The notes under the pieces: model-generated
Told to the model about the DNA's origin: nothing
What the model saw: the letters and a program-made list of their open reading frames with translations, nothing else
Databases searched by the model: none
Program-made: the position numbers and the translations under genes
DNA from: Megalopta genalis
Taxonomy: Eukaryota > Arthropoda > Insecta > Hymenoptera > Halictidae
Direction of reading: 5' to 3'
Length of the DNA stretch: 64,000 nucleotides
NCBI RefSeq assembly: GCF_051020955.1
Contig: NW_027476112.1
Coordinates: 1,612,001-1,676,000, forward strand
In this document: in pieces, positions 1 through 7,578 of the stretch
Layout: every line of letters begins with the position of its first letter
How positions within the stretch are numbered: position 1 is the stretch's first letter

Positions 1-1293
1 TGCGGGGTGATACGGAGGGAAGTGGACCGCGGGGTCCCGCAGGGGTCCGTTTTAGGACCGCTCCTGTGGGACCTGGGTTACAACGCGGTCCTGGAAAAGG
101 CCTCCCTGCCCGACGGTGCCACCCTCGTCTGCTACGCGGACGACACGTTGGTGGTCGCCGTCGGGAGTACCTTCGAGAGGACCATCCGACGAGCAGAGGT
201 TGCGGTGGCAGCCGTCGTCACGAGGATCCGCGATCTGGGGCTGAAAATAGCCCCGGAGAAGGCCGAGGCTGTCTGGTTTCACGGACGGCCTCGGTCTCGG
301 CCACCGGCCAGATCGTGGATCCGGGTTGGAGAAGCCTGCGTCGAGGTGAAGTCCGAGTTGAAATATCTCGGACTGATCCTCGACAGCCGCTGGAGCTTCG
401 ATGCGCATCTCGACCGTCTCGTCCTCCGAGTCGAAAAGGCGGCGGCCTCTTTGGGCCGCCTGCTGCCCAACCTCGGGGGACCGGGAGATTTGGTGCGCCG
501 CCTATACCTGGGCGTGGTGCGGTCTATGGCCTTATACGGTGCCCCAATCTGGGCGCCGTACGTGATGACCAGCCGGCGCAACACGCTGTTGTTGCGCCGG
601 CTGCAGAGGCGGATGGCCATCCGCCTCATAAGAGGTTACCGCACCACGTCTACCGTGGCGGCGCTTGCTCTGGCGGGAGAACTTCCCTTCGAGCTTCAGG
701 CGGCGGTGCGCGCATATGTTTATGGGCGCACAAGCATCGCCAGCCGTGCTCGAGGGGCCCCGCCGGAGCGAGAGACGGTCGAGGGCTTCGAGCTCCAGGC
801 CCGGGGACTAGCGCTGGCCAGATGGCGTGCCGAGCTTTGCTCCCACGCCGGCGAGCGCGTCCCCGGGGCTCTCCTGCCGCACTTCACCTCGTGGCGGGAG
901 AGACGGCATGGCAGGCTCTCCTACCGAGCGACGCAGGTGTTCACCGGGCATGGCTGCTTCGGTGTCTACCTGTGTCGCATCGGGCGGGAAGCGACGACGG
1001 TGTGCCACCATTGTGGCGCGGAGGAAGACTCGGCGCAGCACACGCTGGAGGAATGTCCCGCCTTTTCAGCGCTGCGCCGAGTCCTAAGACGAGAAGTCGG
1101 CCACGACCTCGCACTCTCCAGCCTAGTTGGGGCCATGCTGGAGGGCCCGGGGAAGTGGGCGGCAGCAATCTCTTTCTGCGAGGAGGTTATGTCGCGGAAG
1201 GAGGCTGCCGAGCGGGATCGGGAGCTTACAGATCCCGCCCGACGTGCCCGGGGGCGGCGTGCGCGCCCACGCCGAGAAACACCGGGCAGCTGA
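1..1293 (+). CDS. ORF2 of E1, endonuclease-reverse transcriptase, C-terminal part
   Basis: The fragment corresponds to residues 618 to 1047 of the full protein. It begins just before the reverse transcriptase motif B region (GVPQGSVLGPLL) and includes the catalytic YADD at 127-138, the GLKIAPEK motif D, and the LKYLGLILD motif. The C-terminal zinc finger (C-x2-C-x8-H-x4-C, CHHC then HTLEEC) is also present. The endonuclease and the first catalytic Asp of the polymerase lie beyond the window edge. There are no stops or frameshifts. The frame is open from base 1, so the GTG at position 7 is not a start; it is valine where most copies have methionine. One private change is a Gly in LQARGLAL where other copies have Arg. 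Confidence 0.96.
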   Translation, partial: CGVIRREVDRGVPQGSVLGPLLWDLGYNAVLEKASLPDGATLVCYADDTLVVAVGSTFERTIRRAEVAVAAVVTRIRDLGLKIAPEKAEAVWFHGRPRSRPPARSWIRVGEACVEVKSELKYLGLILDSRWSFDAHLDRLVLRVEKAAASLGRLLPNLGGPGDLVRRLYLGVVRSMALYGAPIWAPYVMTSRRNTLLLRRLQRRMAIRLIRGYRTTSTVAALALAGELPFELQAAVRAYVYGRTSIASRARGAPPERETVEGFELQARGLALARWRAELCSHAGERVPGALLPHFTSWRERRHGRLSYRATQVFTGHGCFGVYLCRIGREATTVCHHCGAEEDSAQHTLEECPAFSALRRVLRREVGHDLALSSLVGAMLEGPGKWAAAISFCEEVMSRKEAAERDRELTDPARRARGRRARPRRETPGS

Positions 1294-1818
1294 GAGTAGG
1301 CGGGCGGCGGGTGTACCAGTACATGCTGGTTTCATTGCCCGCCGCCCGCCAACAGAGGAGGACCTGCCCTGTTGTGAGTGGGGGATGGCGATTCGCCTGA
1401 AGGAGGCGAGGACTAATTGTAGTCCTCCTCCAACATACTCGTCGTCCCCCTGGCGGCCGCTGTGATCAGGGCGGGGGCCCTGGTCACTTATCGCGCGGTC
1501 GCCGTGTCGGGGCGGTGCGGGGTGCGACCCCTCGCGCCGCCGAATTTAAATTTAAATTTAAATGGATTCTAGGGGGAGGATTTATCTCCCCCCGGGACGC
1601 GGCCGGCCATCGTTACCATCTTGATGGCCGGCCAGGCGAGGGGGAGCCGCGGTAGTGTTCTTCAAGAGTTCCCGTGGCTCCCCCGTTGAATCGCCAGCGA
1701 TCGGTCCTGCGTCCTCAGGTCGCCGTGGAGGTTTTAGTGGGTCGATCCCCACACTACCCTCGTCCCGCTCCCCCGGGCGGGGCGGGGGTGTCTGGCGAGC
1801 AGATTTCCTCCACGTGAA

Positions 1819-1820
<2 letters not shown>
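1294..1820 (+). other. 3' UTR of E1 with serial hairpins
   Basis: No gene is seen here. A 13-bp perfect stem (GGCGGGCGGCGGG at 1299-1311 with 1338-1350) starts 6 nt after the ORF2 stop. An 11-bp stem (GGCCGGCCATC at 1601-1611 with 1623-1633) and a 13-bp stem with one G-U pair (1640-1652 with 1672-1684) follow. An AATTTAAA microsatellite at 1543-1562 is longer here than in any other copy. The 3' end reads CACGTGAAAT where the others have CACGTAAAAT, and the T leads into AATAAA. Confidence 0.85.
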
Positions 1821-1861
<41 letters not shown>

Positions 1862-1863
<2 letters not shown>

Positions 1864-1875
1864 TTATGTCAAGGT
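1862..1875 (+). repeat. 11-bp telomere-like repeat, 1 unit plus GGT
   Basis: Between the E1 poly(A) and the C-run that opens E2 lie one GGTTATGTCAA unit and a partial GGT. The same unit recurs at most element junctions in the window and nowhere inside the elements that I noticed. Its rotation TTATGTCAAGG resembles an insect telomeric motif; that identity is inferred. Confidence 0.9.
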
Positions 1876-1949
1876 CCCCCCCGTGTCCGCTACCTTGTCG
1901 TGGTGGGGGGGCTTCGTGCCCTAATGATCCTCAAGGCTGTGCCGGCGGG
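1876..1949 (+). ncRNA. Candidate HDV-like self-cleaving ribozyme at the 5' end of E2
   Basis: The very first bases can form the nested core of an HDV-like ribozyme. P1 is CCCCCCC (1876-1882) with GGGGGGG (1905-1911). P3 is ACC (1892-1894) with GGT (1902-1904), enclosing the 7-nt loop TTGTCGT, and P3' abuts P1' directly. P2 may be TCCGC (1886-1890) with GCGGG (1945-1949). HDV-like ribozymes are known at the 5' ends of R2 and of trypanosome L1Tc, where cleavage sets the RNA 5' end. The C-run begins exactly at the element boundary, as this role predicts. The P4 and J4/2 segment with the catalytic C is not resolved by eye, so cleavage activity is unproven. Confidence 0.55.
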
Positions 1950-2245
1950 GACTTTATTCCCTGGCAGGTTCTACCATGCCGGAGCGGCTTGAGGTGAGGG
2001 GCCAACTAAAGTCGGACACATACCGTAAACCTGTGGTCATGTTTTACAGGAACGGGGGTCTTGCCTTAACCGGCCGGGCCGCGAGGATGACAACCTCTCT
2101 AAAAAATCCCTAGCCCCAAGCAGTGCTGCGCGGTGATGAGGGTGTAGCTGGAGTAAGCGCCAGCTATGGTTGGTGGGTGCACCAATCTTTAGCGGACAAC
2201 CCCGGGGTACCTGGCGACCCCCGGGTGTATTAGCCTTCCCCGGGT
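1950..2245 (+). promoter_or_regulatory. E2 leader downstream of the ribozyme
   Basis: No protein gene is evident. A 22-codon upstream ORF (ATG 1924, stop 1990-1992) overlaps the ribozyme's 3' side and is kept in all full-length copies. A 6-bp hairpin AGCTGG (2146-2151) with CCAGCT (2160-2165) lies further on. The leader ends in CCCCGGG (2238-2244), which can pair with CCCGGGG (2258-2264) and place the ORF1 ATG in a 13-nt loop. E2 differs from most copies at AGCGGCTTGAG (C for T) and in GTGCTGCGCGG. Confidence 0.6.
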
Positions 2246-4435
2246 ATGGCGGCTCTGCCCGGGGTGACCTTCTTTCCGACCACACTCGTGGGGCCAATTA
2301 TGGATTCTTTTTCACAAATAACCGGGGAGGGGGGAAACGAGCGTGAGGTGGAGGTGCGCGGGCCTATCGTGCGCCTCAAAAGATGTACAGAGCCGGTGTC
2401 GCGGAGGCATTCTGCAACACGCGGCAAAAAGAGGACCGCAGCGGGCCTTGGTGAGTGCGATGAGGGGGAGGAGTCAGATTTCTCTGTCTCCTCAAACCAC
2501 TCATCGCAGAGTGTCCCGGGCTCGTCGTCAGCGAGAAAGAGAGGACGGCCGCCGACGACCGGCGAATATGTTGGCCTCGCAGAGGCCAAACTTAGGCTGG
2601 CCGAGGCTTCGCAGCTGGAGGCCGAGGCAAGGGAGGTGGCGGCGATATTCGACCCGGGAGCCCCCGTGCCGAGACCATCGCGGTCGAGCGTCCCGCTCCC
2701 GGACGAGACGGATATAGCGGAAAATTTCCGCAACCGTCCGACGCGGGATGTCGCGGCCGCTATATTGGAGAGCCTGGATGAAGTGGCCAGGATCTCCGGC
2801 GTGTCAAAGGGGCTGAAGGGCAATTTGGCCCGCGCCCTGAGGGTGGCCGCCTTAAACGGCAGGGTAGGGGTGTCGGAGCTGGCAGTGAGGTCAGCTACCG
2901 ACGCCACGCGTGTCCTGGAGGCCGAAAATGCAGTTCTCAGGGGGCAAATGACGGAGCTGCAGGCGGAGGTGGCCCGGCTCCGGCAGGTGGTGGAAGCGAG
3001 AACGGCTGCTGCCGCAATGCCTCCGCCACGGCGCCCGGGAGAGGGCTCAGTATCGCCGCCGATCGTCGGCGCCCGGGATTGCCATCGCTCCGGGCAAGAA
3101 AAGTCCTCGCCACCACCTGCGGCTGCGCCCGCAGATTTTCTGGCGCAAATAGGCGCCCTGATGGACGCCAAATTGGCGTCATTCAGGAAGGAGCTCGCGC
3201 CGCGAACGGACTCGGCCCTACGATCGGTGGCCCCTGGACCGTCCGTCCCCTCACAGTCTTCGGACAGGGTGGGGCGGAGGGCGAAGAAGAAAAAGAAAGG
3301 TGGGAAATCTGGGGCGGCTATAGCGGCCCAGACGGAGCCCGCTCGACCTCGAGCAGAATTGGCCCCACACTCCGCCGCGCCTCCACCTCAGGAGGCGTGG
3401 TCCCAGGTGGTTGGCCGGAAGGCCAAAAAGGCGGCTGCCAAGGCCACTGCGGCCGCGAATAGAAAAGGACGGGTGGTCCCGGCGGCCCCCAGGAAGACAC
3501 CCCTGCCTCCTCGACCGCCACGCACAGCAGCGGTTACCATAACGGTTCCGTCTGGCGTGGACATTACTTACGCGCAGGCGATGGCCACTGCCAGGTCCAA
3601 GGTTGACCTGGCAGAAATTGGCATCGCCTCGCTGAGGCCGCGAAGGGCGGTGACTGGGGGGTTAATTTTGGAGGTCCCTGGCACCGATGGGGCCGCCAAG
3701 GCCACCGTCCTCGCCACAAAAGTGGCGGAAGCGCTGGCAGGCACCGGCGTAAAGGTCGCGCGTCCGGTCAAAAAAGCTGACCTTAGGGTGCGCGGCCTGG
3801 TCGATTCGACCACGCCGGCGGAGGTCGCTGCGGCTGTTGCCCGCGTGGGCGGGTGCAGCGAGGGGGACATCAATACCGGCGAAATCCGGGCTTCCCCCTC
3901 GGGATTGGGCACCCTCTGGGTCCGATGTCCTGCCGCGGCCGCTCGCAAGGTTGCTGTCGCGGGCCGGATAACTGTCGGCTGGACCCAGGCAGCCGTGGAG
4001 GCCCTGAGTGCCCGGCCCCTGCAGTGTTACCGTTGCCTTGGTGTTGGCCACACCAGTCAGCGGTGCACTTCTGCCGAGGATAGGTCCAACTGCTGCTATA
4101 GATGCGGCAGTCGGGACCATAAGGTGGCAGCCTGTACGGCCACGCCCAATTGTCCGCTTTGTGCGGGCGCGGGCAAGCCGTCTGGTCACCGCCTCGGGAG
4201 CCGGGCATGTCCTGCCGGTGCGGGGCGAGGCAAGGGGGGCGGCCAAAGGTCGTCTGCCAGATTTAATAAAAAAGGGAAGGGAACCACGATGGCCAAGGCA
4301 GCGACCACCGTGGCCAGCAACGAAAAGGCGGCACCTCCTGATGCTACCGCCGCACCCGCGGGGGCGGATGGGACCAATAAAGTCCCAGACGCCACCGCAT
4401 CCGCGGCCGTGACGGCGATGGACACGGCTGTGTAA
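2246..4435 (+). CDS. ORF1 of E2, Gag-like nucleic-acid-binding protein
   Basis: 729 aa. Proteins of this type bind the element RNA, form the RNP and help direct it to the target. In order the sequence shows a Ser/Glu-rich acidic N-terminus, an AT-hook-like RKRGRPP (97-103), and a short Leu/Glu coiled coil (about 222-252). Next comes a Pro/Ala linker with a basic RRAKKKKKGGK patch (about 344-354). The conserved R1-clade central domain begins at AVTITVPSG. Three zinc knuckles follow: C594-C597-H602-C607, C617-C620-H625-C630, and a longer C636-C639-H648-C655. An Ala-rich tail ends at the TAATG overlap. Two in-frame Met codons compete as the start, at 2246 and 2300. I use the first because its 18 residues are conserved, but the second is the only one kept in truncated E8. 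E2 shares its subtype with E3 and E6 (NHSSQ, AANRKG, GTNKV). Confidence 0.96.
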   Translation: MAALPGVTFFPTTLVGPIMDSFSQITGEGGNEREVEVRGPIVRLKRCTEPVSRRHSATRGKKRTAAGLGECDEGEESDFSVSSNHSSQSVPGSSSARKRGRPPTTGEYVGLAEAKLRLAEASQLEAEAREVAAIFDPGAPVPRPSRSSVPLPDETDIAENFRNRPTRDVAAAILESLDEVARISGVSKGLKGNLARALRVAALNGRVGVSELAVRSATDATRVLEAENAVLRGQMTELQAEVARLRQVVEARTAAAAMPPPRRPGEGSVSPPIVGARDCHRSGQEKSSPPPAAAPADFLAQIGALMDAKLASFRKELAPRTDSALRSVAPGPSVPSQSSDRVGRRAKKKKKGGKSGAAIAAQTEPARPRAELAPHSAAPPPQEAWSQVVGRKAKKAAAKATAAANRKGRVVPAAPRKTPLPPRPPRTAAVTITVPSGVDITYAQAMATARSKVDLAEIGIASLRPRRAVTGGLILEVPGTDGAAKATVLATKVAEALAGTGVKVARPVKKADLRVRGLVDSTTPAEVAAAVARVGGCSEGDINTGEIRASPSGLGTLWVRCPAAAARKVAVAGRITVGWTQAAVEALSARPLQCYRCLGVGHTSQRCTSAEDRSNCCYRCGSRDHKVAACTATPNCPLCAGAGKPSGHRLGSRACPAGAGRGKGGGQRSSARFNKKGKGTTMAKAATTVASNEKAAPPDATAAPAGADGTNKVPDATASAAVTAMDTAV

Positions 4436-4437
4436 TG
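4433..4437 (+). promoter_or_regulatory. TAATG stop-start junction of ORF1 and ORF2
   Basis: The ORF1 stop TAA (4433-4435) and the ORF2 ATG (4435-4437) share one A. A UAAUG junction is known to mediate termination-reinitiation in the Bombyx telomeric element SART1. The same five bases occur at the corresponding place in all ten copies where the junction lies in the window, so ORF2 is probably made by translational coupling. Confidence 0.9.
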
Positions 4438-7400
4438 GGGCCCCCGGGCCCGATAATACAAGTTAACCTCAACTGCTCGGCCAGAGCGCAGGATCTCATG
4501 TTTCAATGCCTGGCCGAGCGGGGTGCCGGGTTGGCAGTCGTGGCGGAGCCGCACAGGGTCCCCAAACATCCACACTGGATGGGGGACTCGATTGGCTCCG
4601 CCGCGATTATTTGGGCTGGGAGGCCGGGGTCCCCGCCGTGCTCGCTTATCGAGCGCGGCCTGGGATACGTGGCCGTTGATTGGGGCGGCACCGCGGTTGT
4701 GGCGATATACGCACCTCCAAGGTGGTCCCTCGAAGAGTTTGAGCAGTATCTGGACGGGGTAGGGAGATGCGTCTCCCGCTGCCATCCCCGTCCGGTGCTG
4801 GTCCTGGGGGACTTTAATGCCAAGGCCACGGCTTGGGGTTCCCCCGGGACTGATTCGAGGGGCCGGGAGGTGCTGGATTGGGCGGCGGGACTGGAGCTCC
4901 GTCTTCTGAACACGGGCTCGGTCCATACGTGCGTGCGGCATAACGGGGGGTCCATCGTTGACCTTTCGTGGGCAACGCCCCCGGCCGCGCGCCGTATTAC
5001 GGGGTGGAGGGTGGCGGAAGGGGTCGAGACGTTGTCTGACCACAGATACATAGTTCTCGACCTCTCCGGCGCCCCACCATCGACACCCCGTCGTCGCCCC
5101 GCCGATGAGGGTTCGCCTCAGCCGCGGTGGGCGCTGAAGCGCCTCGACCAGGACGCTCTGATGGCGGCAGCACACGTCGTGGCCTGGCCAGCAACACCGG
5201 CTGGGCCAGTCGACGGGAATGGGGAGGCCCAGTGGTTCCGGGGCGCAATGACGTCGATTTGCGACGTCGCCATGCCCCGGGCCAGGGTCTTCCCGAGGAA
5301 GGCGGTGTACTGGTGGTCGCGCGAAATAGCGGAATTACGCACCGAGTGCGTCCGCGCGCGACGCCAGTACGCTCGCGCCCGTCGACGACGTCGTACGGAC
5401 GACGTGCTGGCTGCCCAACTGTACGGGCGATATCGGGAGAAGGTGGTCGCCCTGCAGCTGGCCATCAGGCGAGCGAAGGACCAGGCCTGGCGCGATCTCC
5501 TCGGCTCTCTGAACCGAGATCCGTGGGGGCGCCCATACAAGATGGCATTGGAGCGATTACGTCCCTGGGCGCCACCCGTGACGGAGAGCCTGGATCCGGA
5601 GCTGCTCGGGCGGGTCGTGGACGCTTTATTCCCCGTTAGCGGGGAGGTGTCCCGGCCCGTCCCTGAGCCAGAGGAACATGAGTGGTCCCCGGATCTTGAG
5701 GTCGCGCCGGAGGAGATGGCCGGGGTCGTCAAACGGCTCCGGGGCAAGAATACCGCCCCGGGGCCGGACGGTATCCCCGGCCGGGTCTGGTTGCTCGCCG
5801 CGAGCGTCCTGGGGGAGAGGCTGAGGAGCCTCTACTCTGGGCTCCTGAGGTCGGGGACGTTCCCCGACCTATGGAGAGAAAGTCGGATGGTCCTCTTGAG
5901 GAAGGATGGGAGGCCGGGGGATTCTCCCTCCGCGTACCGGCCCATTTGTCTCCTGGATGAGGCGGGCAAGATCTTCGAGAAGATCATTGTTGCCCGCCTC
6001 TCCAGACACCTGTCCCGCGACGGCCCCGATCTGGCGGACTGCCAGTTTGGCTTCCGGGAGGGGCGATCGACGGTCGACGCTATCGAGCGTCTCAAGTCCC
6101 TCTCGGACAATGCCGTGGCAAGGGGCGGGGTGTGCTTGGCGGTGTCCATTGACATCGTCAATGCGTTCAACACCCTGCCCTGGTCCGCCATTAGGGAGGC
6201 CCTCGTCGATCACCGGGTGCCTCCCTATCTGAGGCGGGTGATCGGAGCCTACCTGCGGGACAGGTGGGTCGAATACCCGGGCCGGTACGGGATGATACGG
6301 AGGGAAGTGGACCGCGGGGTCCCGCAGGGGTCCGTTTTAGGACCGCTCCTGTGGGACCTGGGTTACAACGCGGTCCTGGAAAAGGCCTCCCTGCCCGACG
6401 GTGCCACCCTCGTCTGCTACGCGGACGACACGTTGGTGGTCGCCGTCGGGAGTACCTTCGAGAGGACCATCCGACGAGCAGAGGTTGCGGTGGCAGCCGT
6501 CGTTGCGAGGATCCGCGATCTGGGGCTGAAAATAGCCTCGGAGAAGGCCGAGGCTGTCTGGTTTCACGGACGGCCTCGGTCTCGGCCACCGGCCAGATCG
6601 TGGATCCGGGTTGGAGAAGCCTGCGTAGAGGTGAAGTCCGAGTTGAAATATCTCGGACTGATCCTCGACAGCCGCTGGAGCTTCGATGCGCATCTCGACC
6701 GTCTCGTCCCCCGAGTCGAAAAGGCGGCGGCCTCTTTGGGCCGCCTGCTGCCCAACCTCGGGGGACCGGGAGATTTGGTGCGCCGCCTATACCTGGGCGT
6801 GGTGCGGTCTATGGCCTTATACGGTGCCCCAATCTGGGCGCCGTACGTGATGACCAGCCGGCGCAACACGCTGTTGTTGCGCCGGCTGCAGAGGCGGATG
6901 GCCATCCGCCTCATAAGAGGTTACCGCACCACGTCTACCGTGGCGGCGCTTGCTCTGGCGGGAGAACTTCCCTTCGAGCTTCAGGCGGCGGTGCGCGCCT
7001 ATGTTTATGGGCGCACAAGCATCGCCAGCCGTGCTCGAGGGGCCCTGCCGGAGCGAGAGACGGTCGAGGGCTTCGAGCTCCAGGCCCGGCGACTAGCGCT
7101 CGCCAGATGGCGTGCCGAGCTTTGCTCCCACGCCGGCGAGCGCGTCCCCGGGGCTCTCCTGCCGCACTTCACCTCGTGGCGGGAGAGACGGCATGGCGGG
7201 CTCTCCTACCGAGCGACGCAGGTGTTCACCGGGCATGGCTGCTTCGGTGTCTACCTGTGTCGCATCGGGCGGGAAGCGACGACGGTGTGCCACCATTGTG
7301 GCGCGGAGGAAGACTCGGCGCAGCACACGCTGGAGGAATGTCCCGCCTTTTCAGCGCTGCGCCGAGTCCTAAAACGGGAAGTCGGCCACGACCTCGCACT

Positions 7401-7578
7401 CTCCAGCCTAGTTGGGGCCATGCTGGAGGGCCCGGGGAAGTGGGCGGCAGCAATCTCTTTCTGCGAGGAGGTTATGTCGCGGAAGGAGGCTGCCGAGCGG
7501 GATCGGGAGCTTACAGATCCCGCCCGACGTGCCCGGGGACGGCGTGCGCGCCCGCGCCGAGAAACCCCGGGCAGCTGA
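4435..7578 (+). CDS. ORF2 of E2, AP-type endonuclease and reverse transcriptase
   Basis: 1047 aa, the replication enzyme. The N-terminal endonuclease (about 1-210) shows QVNLNCS, E38 in VVAEPHR, GDFNAK (D126, N128), IVDLSW (D176) and SDH (D202, H203), the expected metal and phosphate ligands. After a basic linker the reverse transcriptase starts at KNTAPGPDG. It continues through YRPICLL, CQFGFREGRST, SIDIVNAF (catalytic D573), GVPQGSVLGP, YADD (662-665), GLKIA-EK and LKYLGLILD. A C-terminal finger C952-C955-H964-C969 is typical of the R1 clade. Target-primed reverse transcription in the 11-bp repeat is inferred. Copy-specific changes include Glu for Gly in ALERL and DPELL, VVKRL, IASEK for IAPEK, and RHGGL for RHGRL. 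None hits a catalytic residue. Confidence 0.97.
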   Translation: MGPPGPIIQVNLNCSARAQDLMFQCLAERGAGLAVVAEPHRVPKHPHWMGDSIGSAAIIWAGRPGSPPCSLIERGLGYVAVDWGGTAVVAIYAPPRWSLEEFEQYLDGVGRCVSRCHPRPVLVLGDFNAKATAWGSPGTDSRGREVLDWAAGLELRLLNTGSVHTCVRHNGGSIVDLSWATPPAARRITGWRVAEGVETLSDHRYIVLDLSGAPPSTPRRRPADEGSPQPRWALKRLDQDALMAAAHVVAWPATPAGPVDGNGEAQWFRGAMTSICDVAMPRARVFPRKAVYWWSREIAELRTECVRARRQYARARRRRRTDDVLAAQLYGRYREKVVALQLAIRRAKDQAWRDLLGSLNRDPWGRPYKMALERLRPWAPPVTESLDPELLGRVVDALFPVSGEVSRPVPEPEEHEWSPDLEVAPEEMAGVVKRLRGKNTAPGPDGIPGRVWLLAASVLGERLRSLYSGLLRSGTFPDLWRESRMVLLRKDGRPGDSPSAYRPICLLDEAGKIFEKIIVARLSRHLSRDGPDLADCQFGFREGRSTVDAIERLKSLSDNAVARGGVCLAVSIDIVNAFNTLPWSAIREALVDHRVPPYLRRVIGAYLRDRWVEYPGRYGMIRREVDRGVPQGSVLGPLLWDLGYNAVLEKASLPDGATLVCYADDTLVVAVGSTFERTIRRAEVAVAAVVARIRDLGLKIASEKAEAVWFHGRPRSRPPARSWIRVGEACVEVKSELKYLGLILDSRWSFDAHLDRLVPRVEKAAASLGRLLPNLGGPGDLVRRLYLGVVRSMALYGAPIWAPYVMTSRRNTLLLRRLQRRMAIRLIRGYRTTSTVAALALAGELPFELQAAVRAYVYGRTSIASRARGALPERETVEGFELQARRLALARWRAELCSHAGERVPGALLPHFTSWRERRHGGLSYRATQVFTGHGCFGVYLCRIGREATTVCHHCGAEEDSAQHTLEECPAFSALRRVLKREVGHDLALSSLVGAMLEGPGKWAAAISFCEEVMSRKEAAERDRELTDPARRARGRRARPRRETPGS

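Larger units (their letters stand above)
1..1861 (+). mobile_element. Element E1, R1-clade non-LTR retrotransposon, 3' part only
   Basis: This copy enters the window inside ORF2, just upstream of reverse transcriptase motif B, and runs to the end of its poly(A) tail (41 A, 1821-1861). Everything upstream lies outside the window. ORF2 and the start of the 3' UTR are nearly identical to those of E6 (31330 onward) for about 1.36 kb. They share a VVTRI variant, an LRVEK variant and a CAC for CCC change near the stop. The match ends in the 3' UTR near 1365. Confidence 0.97.

Noticed and set aside
1821..1861. Long A-run as a sign of a processed pseudogene
   Set aside because: The tail belongs to the 3' end of an autonomous LINE and recurs at the same place in every copy.
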